Shown here one piece after another: positions 19,847 through 28,982 of a DNA stretch of 49,104 nucleotides (its first letter is position 1; every line of letters begins with the position of its first letter). The DNA comes from an uncultured Marvinbryantia sp. (GTDB lineage: Bacteria > Bacillota > Clostridia > Lachnospirales > Lachnospiraceae), in NCBI GenBank assembly GCA_947630735.1, contig CANRIR010000014.1, positions 1 through 49,104 on the forward strand, in the 5' to 3' direction. A program made the position numbers and the translations under genes. The notes under the pieces were generated by a model. The model was given only the letters and a program-made list of their open reading frames with translations. It did no database searches and was not told the origin of the DNA.

Positions 19847-21511
19847 TTGAAAAATATTAACAATTCCAAATTGAGGATCATTCCGCTCGGTGGGCTTGAG
19901 CAGATAGGAATGAACATAACTGCCTTCGAATTTGAAGACAGTATTATTGTTGTGGACTGCGGTCTGTCCTTTCCGGAGGACGACATGCTGGGCATCGACC
20001 TGGTCATCCCGGATATTACCTACCTGAAAGAAAACATCGACAAGGTAAAGGGGTTTGTGATCACCCACGGCCACGAGGACCATATCGGGGCGCTCCCCTA
20101 TGTGATTAAAGAGATCAACGTGCCCATCTACGCCACCAAGCTGACCATGGGCATCATCGAAAATAAATTTACGGAGCACAACCTGTTAAAGACCACCAAG
20201 CGAAAAGTGGTCAAACACGGGCAGTCCATCAACCTGGGCATGTTCCGCATTGAGTTCATCAAGACCAACCACAGCATCGCGGACGCGGCCGCACTGGCCA
20301 TCTACTCCCCGGCTGGCATTGTGGTGCACACGGGGGACTTCAAGGTGGACTACACGCCGGTGTTCGGCGACGCCATCGATCTGCAGCGCTTTGCGGAGAT
20401 CGGGAAAAAGGGCGTGCTGGCGCTGATGTGCGACAGCACCAACGCGGAGCGCCCGGGCTTTACCATGTCGGAGCGCACCGTGGGCAGGACCTTTGACAAT
20501 ATTTTTGCGGAGCACCGCAACACGCGCATCATCATCGCCACCTTCGCGTCGAACGTGGACCGCGTGCAGCAGATCATCAACTCCGCGTACAAATACGGGC
20601 GGAAAGTGGTCGTGGAGGGGCGCAGCATGGTGAGCATCATCTCCACGGCGGCGGAGCTGGGGTACCTCAACATCCCGGACTACACCCTGATCGACATTGA
20701 GCAGATGAAAAACTACCCGGACGAACAGATGGTGCTGATCACCACGGGCAGCCAGGGCGAATCCATGGCGGCTCTGTCCCGCATGGCGTCCGACATGCAC
20801 CGGAAAGTGACCATCAAGCCCAACGACACCGTCATCTTCAGCTCCAACCCCATACCGGGCAACGAGAAGGCCGTCTCGAAGGTCATCAACGAGCTCTCCG
20901 CAAAGGGAGCGGACGTGATCTTCCAGGACGCCCACGTGTCGGGCCATGCCTGCCAGGAGGAGATCAAGCTGATCTACTCCCTGGTGCACCCCAAATATGC
21001 CATCCCGGTGCACGGCGAGTACCGCCACTTGAAGGCGCAGGCGCAGCTTGCCCAGAACCTCGGCATAGAGAAAGAGAATATCTTTATTTTAAAGAGCGGC
21101 GATGTGCTGGAGATGGACGACAAGGGGGCTGCCGTGAGCGGACAGGTGCAGACCGGCGCGATCCTGGTGGACGGCCTGGGCGTGGGCGATGTGGGCAACA
21201 TCGTGCTGCGCGACCGCCAGCACCTTGCCCAGGACGGAATCGTCATCGTGGTGCTGACCCTCGAAAAATTCAGCAACCAGGTGCTCGCCGGCCCGGACAT
21301 CGTATCGCGCGGGTTTGTCTATGTGCGTGAATCCGAGGACCTGATGGAGGAGGCGCGCAGCGTCGTGGTGGAGGCTCTGGAGAACTGTGAGACAAAGCAC
21401 ATCACGGACTGGGGCAAGATCAAGACATCCATCCGCGATGAACTGAACAATTTTATCTGGAAAAAGACCAAGAGAAACCCCATGATTCTGCCGATCATCA
21501 TGGAAGTGTAG
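19847..21511 (+). CDS. rnjA: Ribonuclease J
   Basis: RNase J is a 5'-3' exonuclease and endonuclease important for mRNA decay and rRNA maturation in Firmicutes. The product has 554 residues from a TTG start, with AAAGGAG 6 nt upstream. The metallo-beta-lactamase zinc motif is VITHGHEDHIGALPY. The beta-CASP region includes ALMCDSTNAERPG, FASNVDRVQQ and IPVHGEYRHL, and the C-terminal domain is present. Whether it is the RnjA or RnjB type cannot be decided without the second copy, if any. Confidence 0.95.
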   Translation: MKNINNSKLRIIPLGGLEQIGMNITAFEFEDSIIVVDCGLSFPEDDMLGIDLVIPDITYLKENIDKVKGFVITHGHEDHIGALPYVIKEINVPIYATKLTMGIIENKFTEHNLLKTTKRKVVKHGQSINLGMFRIEFIKTNHSIADAAALAIYSPAGIVVHTGDFKVDYTPVFGDAIDLQRFAEIGKKGVLALMCDSTNAERPGFTMSERTVGRTFDNIFAEHRNTRIIIATFASNVDRVQQIINSAYKYGRKVVVEGRSMVSIISTAAELGYLNIPDYTLIDIEQMKNYPDEQMVLITTGSQGESMAALSRMASDMHRKVTIKPNDTVIFSSNPIPGNEKAVSKVINELSAKGADVIFQDAHVSGHACQEEIKLIYSLVHPKYAIPVHGEYRHLKAQAQLAQNLGIEKENIFILKSGDVLEMDDKGAAVSGQVQTGAILVDGLGVGDVGNIVLRDRQHLAQDGIVIVVLTLEKFSNQVLAGPDIVSRGFVYVRESEDLMEEARSVVVEALENCETKHITDWGKIKTSIRDELNNFIWKKTKRNPMILPIIMEV

Positions 21512-21524
21512 GGAGAGAGCGGCT

Positions 21525-21884
21525 ATGCAGGATAATGTGGACATCTACACGCGGGCGCTCATCAGCGTGATCCGCGACAGCAGAGAATACAGGGAGTACT
21601 GTGCCGCCAGGAGAAAGGTGGAGGACGATCCCGCTTTAAAGAAACAGATCAACGACTACCGCAGGGACACCTACCGCCTGCAGAACTTCTGCGACGAAGA
21701 GTCGCTGTACGACAAAGTGCAGGAGTTTAACGCACAGTATGCCCAGTTCCGCAAGGATCCGCTGGTCAACGAGTATCTGAGCAGCGAGCTGGCTGTCTGC
21801 AGGATGCTGCAGAAGATCTCCGCGAGCATCGTGGATTCGGTGGACCTGGATCTGGACGATGTGGCGAAGGAACTGCGCAGATGA
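21525..21884 (+). CDS. YlbF/YmcA family regulator (DUF964)
   Basis: This is a helical protein of 119 residues. YlbF, YmcA and YaaT form a complex in Bacillus that affects RNase Y-dependent mRNA maturation, competence and biofilm formation. The sequence shows the family pattern of paired helices with DPALKKQINDYR and FNAQYAQFRKDPLVNEYL. It sits 13 bp downstream of RNase J, which would fit a role in RNA turnover, though that link is inference. Confidence 0.8.
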   Translation: MQDNVDIYTRALISVIRDSREYREYCAARRKVEDDPALKKQINDYRRDTYRLQNFCDEESLYDKVQEFNAQYAQFRKDPLVNEYLSSELAVCRMLQKISASIVDSVDLDLDDVAKELRR

Positions 21885-21899
21885 GAACGGCGGTGTGTG

Positions 21900-22295
21900 A
21901 TGCAGGCCAGAAAAGTACTGATCCGAATATTACTGTTTTTTTTGAAGCTTCTCCTGGTGCTGCTTGTCGCCGCCGGCATCTACCGGCTGGGCGAGGCGGC
22001 ATACAGGTTTGGAGACAGCATCTATGATGACCGCGGGGCGGAGCTGCCCCCGGGCAGGGATGTGGTAATCGTGCTGCCGGAGGGCGTCTCGGCGAACCGT
22101 ACGGCGGAGCTTTTGGAGGAAAAAGGGCTGGTCAAAAACCGCTGGGTCTTCCTGGTGCAGGAGCGGCTCTCCAAATATCACGGACAGCTCCTGCCGGGGG
22201 ATTATGTGCTGAACACCTCCTGGAACGCAGAGCAGATACTGGCCGTTTTGAGCGGACAGGCCCAGGAGACGACGGAGGAGGAGAGCGGCGAATGA
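21900..22295 (+). CDS. Short MltG/YceG-like membrane protein
   Basis: MltG terminates peptidoglycan strands by endolytic transglycosylation. This protein has only 131 residues: a basic start, one transmembrane helix (about 8-30), then a LysM-like segment (VIVLPEGVSANRTAELLEEKGLV, residues 53-75) that matches the region before the catalytic domain of MltG. The catalytic domain itself is absent, so it is unlikely to cut glycan. The position before trmR and trhP is where mltG (yrrL) lies in Bacillus, so it is a reduced orthologue or an MltG-related factor. The GTG at 21897 directly before ATG is an alternative start; no strong RBS is seen. Confidence 0.7.
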   Translation: MQARKVLIRILLFFLKLLLVLLVAAGIYRLGEAAYRFGDSIYDDRGAELPPGRDVVIVLPEGVSANRTAELLEEKGLVKNRWVFLVQERLSKYHGQLLPGDYVLNTSWNAEQILAVLSGQAQETTEEESGE

Positions 22296-22969
22296 TCGTG
22301 GATGAGCGGATGACCGCATATATCAATTCCCTGGATGCGGGGAACGGCGCGTTCCTGGACGCCCTGGAGCAGGAGGCGAAGCGCGGCGGCATCCCCATCA
22401 TCCGGCGGGAGATGCAGAGCTTTCTGAAGGTGCTTTTGCGGATGAAACGGCCGGAGCGCATCCTGGAGGTGGGAACGGCCGTGGGCTTCTCGGCCCTCCT
22501 GATGTGCGAAAACACGCCGGAGAGCACCCGCATCACAACCATCGAAAAATATGAAAAACGGATCCCCGAGGCGAGAGAAAACTTCCGCCGCGCGGGAATG
22601 GAGAGCCGCATCACGCTTCTGGAGGGCGATGCGGCTGAAATCTTAAAAGAGCTGAAAGGCTCTTTTGATTTTATCTTTATGGACGCCGCAAAAGGGCAGT
22701 ACATCCATTTTCTGCCGGACGTGCTGCGGCTTTTGGAGACGGACGGGGTGCTGGTGTCCGACAACGTGCTGCAGGAGGGCGACATCATCGAGTCGCACTT
22801 CGCGGTGGAGCGCCGGAACCGGACCATCTACAAGCGCATGCGGGAATACCTGTACGAGCTGAAGCACGACCGGAGGCTGCTCACGTCCATCGTGCCGATC
22901 GGGGACGGGGCGGCGGTGAGCTTACGCATGCCGGACGAAAATGATTTTGGACGAGGAGGGACCGTATGA
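22292..22969 (+). CDS. trmR: tRNA 5-hydroxyuridine methyltransferase TrmR-like O-methyltransferase
   Basis: TrmR (YrrM in Bacillus) methylates 5-hydroxyuridine at tRNA position 34 to 5-methoxyuridine. The product has 225 residues with the class I methyltransferase motifs ILEVGTAVGFSALLM and FDFIFMDAAKGQY, and a divalent-metal O-methyltransferase pattern (VLVSDNVLQEGD). It overlaps the previous gene by 4 bp (ATGA) and overlaps trhP by 4 bp. The direct link to a U32 peptidase-like gene supports the tRNA role over a generic catechol O-methyltransferase. Confidence 0.88.
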   Translation: MIVDERMTAYINSLDAGNGAFLDALEQEAKRGGIPIIRREMQSFLKVLLRMKRPERILEVGTAVGFSALLMCENTPESTRITTIEKYEKRIPEARENFRRAGMESRITLLEGDAAEILKELKGSFDFIFMDAAKGQYIHFLPDVLRLLETDGVLVSDNVLQEGDIIESHFAVERRNRTIYKRMREYLYELKHDRRLLTSIVPIGDGAAVSLRMPDENDFGRGGTV

Positions 22970-24330
22970 AAAAACCGGAACTGCTGGTGCCGGCGAGCAG
23001 CCTGGAAGTGCTGAAGACGGCCGTGATCTTTGGGGCGGACGCCGTGTACATCGGCGGGGAGGCCTACGGCCTGCGCGCGAAGGCGAAAAATTTTTCCATG
23101 GACGATATGCGCGCGGGCATTGCCTTCGCCCACGAGCGCGGTGTGAAAGTGTATGTGACGGCGAACATCCTGGCCCACAACCGGGATCTGGCGGGCGTGG
23201 AGCAGTATTTCGAGGAGCTGCGGGACATCCGGCCGGACGCCCTGATCATAGCGGATCCCGGGGTCTTTCTCATCGCGCGGCGCGTCTGCCCGCAGATTGA
23301 TATCCACATCAGCACCCAGGCGAACAACACCAACTACGAGACCTACAATTTCTGGCACCGGCTCGGCGCGAAGCGCGTGGTGTCCGCCAGGGAGCTCTCC
23401 CTCGCCGAGATCCGGGAGCTGCGCGCCCACATCCCGCCCGAGCTGGAGATCGAGACCTTCATCCACGGTGCCATGTGCATCTCATACTCCGGCCGCTGCC
23501 TTCTGAGCAACTACTTTACCGGCCGGGACGCCAACCAGGGTGCCTGCACCCATCCGTGCCGCTGGAAATACGCGCTGATGGAGGAGACGCGGCCGGGAGA
23601 ATACCTGCCGGTGTTTGAAAACGACCGCGGCACCTTTCTCTTCAATTCCAAGGACCTGTGCATGGTGGAGCACATCCCGGACCTTATGAGCGCCGGGATC
23701 GACAGCTTTAAGATCGAGGGCAGGATGAAGACGGCCCTCTACGTGGCCACGGTGGCCCGCACCTACCGGAAAGCCATCGACGACTACCTGGAATCGCCCG
23801 ATCTCTATGAGCGGAACCTGGACTGGTACCGCGGGCAGATCGGGGAGTGCACCTACCGGGAATTTACCACCGGCTTTTTCTATCACAGGGCCGACGAGAC
23901 CACCCAGATCTACGGGAACAGCACCTACGTAAAAGAGAGCACCTATCTGGGGATCGTGGAGGATGTGCTCCCGGCGGAAGGACCGCAGAAGGAGACAGGC
24001 AGGCCGGAGCAGGCGTCGGAAAGTCCGAAGCGAACGATGGACGACCCGGAGCAAACATCGGAAAACGTGAAACGGACGGCGGACAATCAGGAGCAAATGA
24101 CAGAAAGCGTGTGCGTCATCGAGCAGCGCAACAAATTTTCTGTCGGAGAGCAGATTGAGATTATGAAGCCGGACGGCAGGAATGTGGAGGTTCGGGTATT
24201 GTCGATCACCGATGAAGAAGGGGTCTCTATGCAGAGCGCCCCGCACCCAAAGCAGAAGCTGCGGGTGCGTCTGAGCGGGACGGCAAAGCCGCATGATCTG
24301 TTGAGAAGAGCTGAGAAAAGGATCCTCTGA
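22966..24330 (+). CDS. trhP: U32 family tRNA hydroxylation protein TrhP-like
   Basis: U32 family members once called peptidases include TrhP, which installs 5-hydroxyuridine at tRNA U34 using prephenate. The product has 454 residues. PELLVPASSLEVLKTAV and DAVYIGGEAYGLRAKA open the TIM-barrel, and the U32 signature is ETFIHGAMCISYSGRCLLSN, followed by CTHPCRWKY with possible cluster cysteines. One unusual feature is a hydrophilic linker with a 14-residue repeat at about residues 345-382, before the C-terminal beta domain. Bacillus carries two genes (yrrN, yrrO) where this window has one. Confidence 0.88.
   Translation: MKKPELLVPASSLEVLKTAVIFGADAVYIGGEAYGLRAKAKNFSMDDMRAGIAFAHERGVKVYVTANILAHNRDLAGVEQYFEELRDIRPDALIIADPGVFLIARRVCPQIDIHISTQANNTNYETYNFWHRLGAKRVVSARELSLAEIRELRAHIPPELEIETFIHGAMCISYSGRCLLSNYFTGRDANQGACTHPCRWKYALMEETRPGEYLPVFENDRGTFLFNSKDLCMVEHIPDLMSAGIDSFKIEGRMKTALYVATVARTYRKAIDDYLESPDLYERNLDWYRGQIGECTYREFTTGFFYHRADETTQIYGNSTYVKESTYLGIVEDVLPAEGPQKETGRPEQASESPKRTMDDPEQTSENVKRTADNQEQMTESVCVIEQRNKFSVGEQIEIMKPDGRNVEVRVLSITDEEGVSMQSAPHPKQKLRVRLSGTAKPHDLLRRAEKRIL
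23998..24111 (+). repeat. 42-bp in-frame minisatellite within trhP
   Basis: Nearly three imperfect copies of a 42-bp unit encode the 14-residue pattern starting GRPEQASES, DDPEQTSEN and DNQEQMTES, with KRT conserved in the first two. Charged and low complexity, it lies between the U32 catalytic part and the C-terminal beta domain and keeps the frame open. Confidence 0.8.
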
Positions 24331-24346
24331 GAAGGGGATCCTTTGT
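24315..24346. terminator. Hairpin between convergent trhP and argG
   Basis: AAAGGATCC at 24317-24325 pairs with GGATCCTTT at 24336-24344, and two more base pairs extend the stem inward. It overlaps the end of trhP. The following T-tract is short on either strand, so it is a weak or bidirectional terminator for convergent trhP and argG. Confidence 0.6.
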
Positions 24347-24350
24347 GCTC

Positions 24351-24384
24351 TTATGATCTATGGATTCTTATGATCTATTGATTC
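24351..24384. repeat. 17-bp tandem duplication containing the argG stop
   Basis: Two head-to-tail units, 24351-24367 and 24368-24384, differ at one position. On the minus strand the first unit covers the last argG codons and its TAG stop; the second follows immediately. Confidence 0.85.
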
Positions 24385-25598
24385 TTTTCTGCCTCAGCCA
24401 TCTTCATGGCGCGCACCTTTAAGGGCAGGCCGAAGAGGGTGATGAATCCGCTTGCGTCGTGGTGATCGTAGAGATCGCCGGTGGTAAAGGAGGCCAGGGA
24501 CTCATTGTACAGGCTGTACGGGGAGGTGGTGCCGGCCTTGATGATGTTGCCCTTGTACAGTTTGAACTTCACTTCGCCGGTCACATATTCCTGGGTCTTG
24601 TCCACGAAAGCCTGAATGGCCTCGCGCAGCGGGGTAAACCATTTGCCCTCATAGACGATCTGCGCAAACTGGCTGCCCAGTTTCTTTTTGGTCTCCAGGG
24701 TCTCGCGGTCGAGGATCAGCTCCTCCAGCTGCTCGTGCGCCTCCATCAGGATGGTTCCGCCCGGCGTCTCATACACGCCGCGGGACTTCATGCCCACCAC
24801 GCGGTTTTCCACGATGTCCACAATGCCAATGCCGTGTTTGCCGCCCAGGGCGTTCAGCTCCGTGATGATCTCGGAAACTTTCATGGTCTTGCCGTTTAAG
24901 GTCTTCGGGATGCCGGCCTCAAAGGTCATGGTCACATACTCGCCCTCGTCCGGAGCCTTCTCCGGCGTGACGCCCAGCACCAGCATATGGTCGTAGTTCG
25001 GCTCGTTGGCCGGGTCCTCCAGCTCCAGACCCTCGTGGCTGATGTGCCAGAGGTTGCGGTCGCGGCTGTAGCTGTGGCTAGCGTCGAAGGGAAGATGGAT
25101 GCCGTGCTGCTGGCAGTAGGCGATCTCATCCTCGCGGGACTGCATGGTCCACACGTCCGTCATGCGCCAGGGAGCGATGATCTTCAGATCCGGTGCCAGA
25201 GCCTTGATGGAGAGCTCGAAGCGGATCTGGTCGTTGCCCTTTCCGGTCGCCCCGTGGCAGATGGTGGTAGCGCCCTCCTTGCGGGCGATCTCCACCAGGC
25301 GCTTTGCGATGACCGGGCGCGCCATGGAGGTGCCCAGCAGATATTTGTGCTCGTAGACGGCGCCGGCCTTTACGCACGGCATGATGAAGTCGTCGCAGAA
25401 CTCGTCGATGATATTTTCAATATATAATTTGGAAGCGCCGGACAGCTTCGCGCGCTCCTCCAGTCCGTCCAGTTCATTTCCCTGTCCGCAGTCGATGCAG
25501 CAGCAGATCACCTCATAGTCGAAAGTCTCCTTCAGCCAGGGGATCAGCGCTGTGGTGTCCAGGCCTCCGGAATAGGCCAGAATCACTTTTTCTTTCAT
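24375..25598 (-). CDS. argG: Argininosuccinate synthase
   Basis: ArgG joins citrulline and aspartate using ATP, the penultimate step to arginine. The product has 407 residues. The N-type ATP-binding motif [18 protein letters not shown] is at the start, and [28 protein letters not shown] and [13 protein letters not shown] are characteristic. The ATG at 25598 is chosen because AGGAGGA lies 8 nt upstream; a seven-residue extension is not supported. It is transcribed away from argC across a shared regulatory region. argH is not in the window. Confidence 0.97.
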   Translation of the reverse strand: MKEKVILAYSGGLDTTALIPWLKETFDYEVICCCIDCGQGNELDGLEERAKLSGASKLYIENIIDEFCDDFIMPCVKAGAVYEHKYLLGTSMARPVIAKRLVEIARKEGATTICHGATGKGNDQIRFELSIKALAPDLKIIAPWRMTDVWTMQSREDEIAYCQQHGIHLPFDASHSYSRDRNLWHISHEGLELEDPANEPNYDHMLVLGVTPEKAPDEGEYVTMTFEAGIPKTLNGKTMKVSEIITELNALGGKHGIGIVDIVENRVVGMKSRGVYETPGGTILMEAHEQLEELILDRETLETKKKLGSQFAQIVYEGKWFTPLREAIQAFVDKTQEYVTGEVKFKLYKGNIIKAGTTSPYSLYNESLASFTTGDLYDHHDASGFITLFGLPLKVRAMKMAEAEKNQ

Positions 25599-25655
25599 AA
25601 TAAAATCCTCCTCGTCCATATGTATTTATAAACATGGCTTTTTAAATCAGTGATT

Positions 25656-25684
25656 ACTATACATTATCTTTTGGGAGAATGCAA
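25656..25684 (-). promoter_or_regulatory. Promoter of argG
   Basis: On the minus strand TTGCAT (25684-25679) and TATAGT (25661-25656) are exactly 17 bp apart, about 58 bp upstream of the start codon. Confidence 0.75.
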
Positions 25685-25700
25685 GCCCAAATTGTAAAAA

Positions 25701-25714
25701 TTTATAAATATTCA
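25701..25714. promoter_or_regulatory. ARG-box-like site near argG
   Basis: TTTATAAATATTCA matches the ArgR half-palindrome consensus TGAATWWWWATTCA at 12 of 14 positions. It lies just upstream of the argG -35 element. The region is AT-rich, so a chance match is possible. Confidence 0.45.
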
Positions 25715-25833
25715 CTATTTAGTGCCCCTGGGGATTTACACACCGCGCGAAAGCTGCGAAAAGATGATATGTATGCGTCGGATGGATCGACTGCGGATCT
25801 CGAAAATAGATATTGCATATTGTGAAAACATAG

Positions 25834-25847
25834 TGTATAATTATGCA
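25834..25847. promoter_or_regulatory. ARG-box-like site between argG and argC
   Basis: TGTATAATTATGCA matches the ArgR consensus at 12 of 14 positions with symmetric mismatches. It lies about 47 bp upstream of the argC -35 element. With the site at 25701 it could form a paired operator for the divergent genes. The rest of the 386-base gap between argG and argC holds the two promoters and no gene. Confidence 0.45.
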
Positions 25848-25893
25848 ATCCGGCGGCGTCAGGCAATTATATGGAAATATTTCTGCAACCCAC

Positions 25894-25922
25894 TTGCAAA
25901 TCATGCGGAAATATCGTATGAT
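25894..25922 (+). promoter_or_regulatory. Promoter of the argC-argJ-argB-argD cluster
   Basis: TTGCAA at 25894-25899 and TATGAT at 25917-25922 are exactly 17 bp apart, 62 bp before the argC start codon. Confidence 0.75.
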
Positions 25923-25984
25923 AAAGCACAATGACGCTTGAAAAACGGGCACGGCTTAAAGCGGTGCGAAAAAGGAGAGAGGAC

Positions 25985-27025
25985 ATGATAAAAGCGGGGA
26001 TCATCGGATCAACAGGATATGCGGGCGGCGAGCTGGCGCGCCTGCTGCTGGGACATAAGGATGTGGAGATCAAATGGTATGGCTCCAGAAGCTACATAGA
26101 TCAGAAATACGCGGACGTCTACCGCAATTTCTTTGAGCTCGCGGAGGACGTCTGCAGGGACGACAACCTGGCGCAGCTCGCGAAAGAGGTGGATGTCATC
26201 TTTACCGCCACGCCCCAGGGCTTTCTGGCCGGACTCCTAAACGAGGAGATCCTGTCGCAGGCGAAAGTGATCGACCTGAGCGCCGACTACCGCATCAAGG
26301 ACGTGGCCGTCTACGAAAAATGGTACGGCATAGGGCACAAATCTCCGCAGTTTATCCGGGAGGCGGTGTACGGCCTCTGCGAGATCAACCGGGAGCAGAT
26401 CAGGGGCGCGAGGCTGGTGGCCAATCCGGGCTGCTATCCCACCTGCAGCACGCTCTCCCTCTATCCCGCGGTAAAGGAAGGGCTGATCGATCCGCACACC
26501 ATCATCATCGACGCGAAGTCCGGCACGTCCGGCGCGGGGAGAGGGGCCAAGGTGGACAATCTCTACTGCGAGGTCAACGAGAACATCAAGGCGTACGGCG
26601 TGACAAGCCACCGCCACACGCCGGAGATCGAGGAGCAGCTTTCCTATGCGGCGGGCGAGAACATCATGCTCAATTTCACGCCGCATCTGGTGCCCATGAA
26701 CCGCGGCATCCTCATCACGGCCTACGCGTCCTTAAAGAAGCAGGTCAGCGCGGCCGACGTGAAAGCGGTGTACGATCAATATTATAAGAACGAAAAATTT
26801 GTCCGCGTGCTGGACGCGGGCGTCTGCCCGCAGACCAAGTGGGTGGAGGGGAGCAACTACGTGGATGTGGGCTTTGCGGCGGATGCTCGCACCAACCGCC
26901 TGATCCTCATGGGGGCCATGGACAATCTGGTAAAGGGCGCGGCCGGGCAGGCCGTACAGAACATGAACCTGATGTTCGGGCTGCCCGAGAGCACAGGGCT
27001 GGAGCTCGTGCCCATGTTCCCGTAA
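25985..27025 (+). CDS. argC: N-acetyl-gamma-glutamyl-phosphate reductase
   Basis: ArgC reduces N-acetylglutamyl phosphate with NADPH, the third step of arginine synthesis. The product has 346 residues. The Rossmann motif GIIGSTGYAGGELARLL opens the protein and the catalytic cysteine is in VANPGCYPTC (C150); HRHTPEIEEQ and HLVPMNRGI are family motifs. The ATG at 25985 follows AAAGGAGAG; an 18-residue upstream extension in the same frame overlaps the leader and is not favoured. Confidence 0.97.
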   Translation: MIKAGIIGSTGYAGGELARLLLGHKDVEIKWYGSRSYIDQKYADVYRNFFELAEDVCRDDNLAQLAKEVDVIFTATPQGFLAGLLNEEILSQAKVIDLSADYRIKDVAVYEKWYGIGHKSPQFIREAVYGLCEINREQIRGARLVANPGCYPTCSTLSLYPAVKEGLIDPHTIIIDAKSGTSGAGRGAKVDNLYCEVNENIKAYGVTSHRHTPEIEEQLSYAAGENIMLNFTPHLVPMNRGILITAYASLKKQVSAADVKAVYDQYYKNEKFVRVLDAGVCPQTKWVEGSNYVDVGFAADARTNRLILMGAMDNLVKGAAGQAVQNMNLMFGLPESTGLELVPMFP

Positions 27026-27034
27026 GATTTTGCG

Positions 27035-27135
27035 GGGCGGCCCGCGCCGAATGTCCGCAAAGGAAACATGAACACAGCCTGTTCGCTGGTGCTATGGTCA
27101 CGGGCGGTCTGCGCCGAACGTCCGCAAAGGGAAAC
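27035..27135 (+). repeat. Imperfect direct repeat between argC and the GNAT gene
   Basis: Copies at 27035-27067 and 27102-27135 share GGGCGG, GCGCCGAA and GTCCGCAAAGG with a few differences, spaced by 67 bp. The first begins 10 bp after the argC stop. No promoter or terminator was recognised in this gap. Confidence 0.75.
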
Positions 27136-27203
27136 GGCCGGATCGGATGGAACGCGCAGAGATGGAAACATTTTTGACCAGGAAGGAAAGGAAGAAACCG
27201 GAT

Positions 27204-27653
27204 ATGGAACAGATTCGCAGCATGACCCCACAGGACTACGACGAGGTGCACGCCCTCTGGATGCAGATCAGCGGCTTCGGCATCCGCAGCATGGACGATT
27301 CCAGGCAGGGCGTGGAGCGCTTTCTTGCGCGCAATCCCGGGTGCAGCGTGGTGGCGCTGCGGGACGGGCGCATTGTGGGAAGCATCCTGTGCGGGCACGA
27401 CGGGCGCAGGGGATGCCTGTACCACGTGTGCGTGCACCCGGACTTCCGCAAGCAGGGCATCGGGAAGGCCATGGTGGTCTTTGCCATGGAAGCCCTGAAA
27501 AGAGAGCAGATCAACAAGGTCTCCCTCATCGCCTTTACCAGAAACGACATCGGCAACGCGTTCTGGAAGGAGATCGGCTGGACAAAACGGGAGGACCTGA
27601 ACTATTACGATTTTGTTTTAAACGAAGAAAACATTACCGCGTTTAACCAGTGA
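27204..27653 (+). CDS. GNAT family N-acetyltransferase
   Basis: The product has 149 residues with the acetyl-CoA binding motif A (YHVCVHPDFRKQGIGKAM) and a C-terminal FWKEIGW segment typical of GNAT enzymes. Its place between argC and argJ suggests it might acetylate glutamate to prime the pathway, like short ArgA variants, but the substrate cannot be deduced and ArgJ can usually do this step. The ATG at 27204 follows AAAGGAAG; an upstream in-frame start at 27147 would add 19 residues that do not resemble the family. Confidence 0.8.
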   Translation: MEQIRSMTPQDYDEVHALWMQISGFGIRSMDDSRQGVERFLARNPGCSVVALRDGRIVGSILCGHDGRRGCLYHVCVHPDFRKQGIGKAMVVFAMEALKREQINKVSLIAFTRNDIGNAFWKEIGWTKREDLNYYDFVLNEENITAFNQ

Positions 27654-27737
27654 CGCACGGGAGGCCAGGCGGACATACCGGCGGCGTTGGGACGACTGCA
27701 CGGGAGGTCAGACGGACATACCGGCGATGGAATGATT
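27651..27737 (+). repeat. 43-bp tandem duplication after the GNAT gene
   Basis: Two copies offset by 43 bp begin at the GNAT stop codon and run into the argJ leader. About 27 of the first 29 bases after GCACGG match; the distal parts diverge. The second copy ends just before the argJ RBS. Confidence 0.8.
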
Positions 27738-27758
27738 GCGGGAAAGGATATGAGGGAT

Positions 27759-28982
27759 ATGAGACAGATCGAGGGCGGCGTTACGGCCGCAAAGGGATTT
27801 GAGGCGGCGGCTGCCGCGGCGCAGATCAAATACAAGGACAGGACCGACATGGCGCTGGTATACAGCGAAGCGCCCTGCCGGGCGGCGGGCACTTTTACCT
27901 CCAACCTGGTAAAGGCCGCCTGCGTGAAGTGGGATATGGAGATCGTAAGATCCGGGAAGGATGTGCACGCGGTGATCGTAAACAGCGGCATCGCCAACGC
28001 CTGCACCGGCGAGGAAGGGTTCCGCTGCTGTGAGGAGACGGCGGACGCGGCTGCGGCTGCGCTTGCCATTCCGGCGGATTCCGTGCTGGTGGGCTCCACC
28101 GGCGTCATCGGCATGCAGCTTCCCATGGACCGGATCCGCGCGGGCGTGAGCGCGCTGGCAAAGGCGAAGGGCGCGACCGCAGAGCACGGCACGGCTGCGG
28201 CGCAGGCCATCATGACCACGGACACGGTCAAAAAGGAGATCGCCGTCACGTTTGAGCTTGGGGGAAAGGAAGTGACCCTGGGCGGCATGACCAAGGGCTC
28301 CGGCATGATCCACCCCAATATGTGCACCATGCTGGGATTTCTGACCACGGACGCGGCCATCTCCAAAGAGATGCTGCAGAAAGCCCTGAGCGCGGACGTG
28401 CAGGACACATACAACATGATCTCCGTGGACGGCGACACGTCCACAAACGACACGCTGATCCTGCTGGCCAACGGGCTGGCCGGGAACCCCGAGATCACGG
28501 AGGAAAATGAGGACTACCGCACCTTTTTGCGGGCGCTGAACTATGTGAACACTTATCTGGCGAGAAAGATGGCGGGCGACGGCGAGGGTGCCACGGCGCT
28601 GCTCACCGCGAAGGTGATCCGCGCACAGACCAAGGAGCAGGCGGTCACCCTGAGCAGATCGATCATCACGTCGAATCTTACCAAAGCGATGATCTTCGGG
28701 CATGACGCCAATTTTGGGCGCGTGCTCTGCGCCATGGGCTATTCCGGGGCGTCCTTTGATCCGGACAGGGTCGATCTGACCTTTGAGAGCGCGGCGGGCA
28801 GCATCCGCATCGCCGAGAACGGCCGGGGGATTCCCTTCGACGAGGAGGAGGCAAAAAAGATCCTCTCCGAGGAGGAAGTGATCATCGTCGCGGACATCAA
28901 AATGGGGGACGCGCAGGCCACGGCCTGGGGCTGCGACCTCACTTACGACTATGTGAAGATCAACGCGGATTACCGCTCTTAA
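27759..28982 (+). CDS. argJ: Bifunctional glutamate N-acetyltransferase/ornithine acetyltransferase
   Basis: ArgJ transfers the acetyl group from N-acetylornithine to glutamate and, when bifunctional, also uses acetyl-CoA. The precursor self-cleaves into two chains. The product has 407 residues. The cleavage site is [16 protein letters not shown] with T190 as the predicted N-terminal nucleophile; the residue before it is Cys, where Ala is common. [10 protein letters not shown] and [10 protein letters not shown] are other family motifs. The ATG at 27759 follows AAAGGA by 10 nt. The last four residues (DYRS) are encoded in the first unit of a 27-bp tandem repeat. Confidence 0.95.
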   Translation: MRQIEGGVTAAKGFEAAAAAAQIKYKDRTDMALVYSEAPCRAAGTFTSNLVKAACVKWDMEIVRSGKDVHAVIVNSGIANACTGEEGFRCCEETADAAAAALAIPADSVLVGSTGVIGMQLPMDRIRAGVSALAKAKGATAEHGTAAAQAIMTTDTVKKEIAVTFELGGKEVTLGGMTKGSGMIHPNMCTMLGFLTTDAAISKEMLQKALSADVQDTYNMISVDGDTSTNDTLILLANGLAGNPEITEENEDYRTFLRALNYVNTYLARKMAGDGEGATALLTAKVIRAQTKEQAVTLSRSIITSNLTKAMIFGHDANFGRVLCAMGYSGASFDPDRVDLTFESAAGSIRIAENGRGIPFDEEEAKKILSEEEVIIVADIKMGDAQATAWGCDLTYDYVKINADYRS

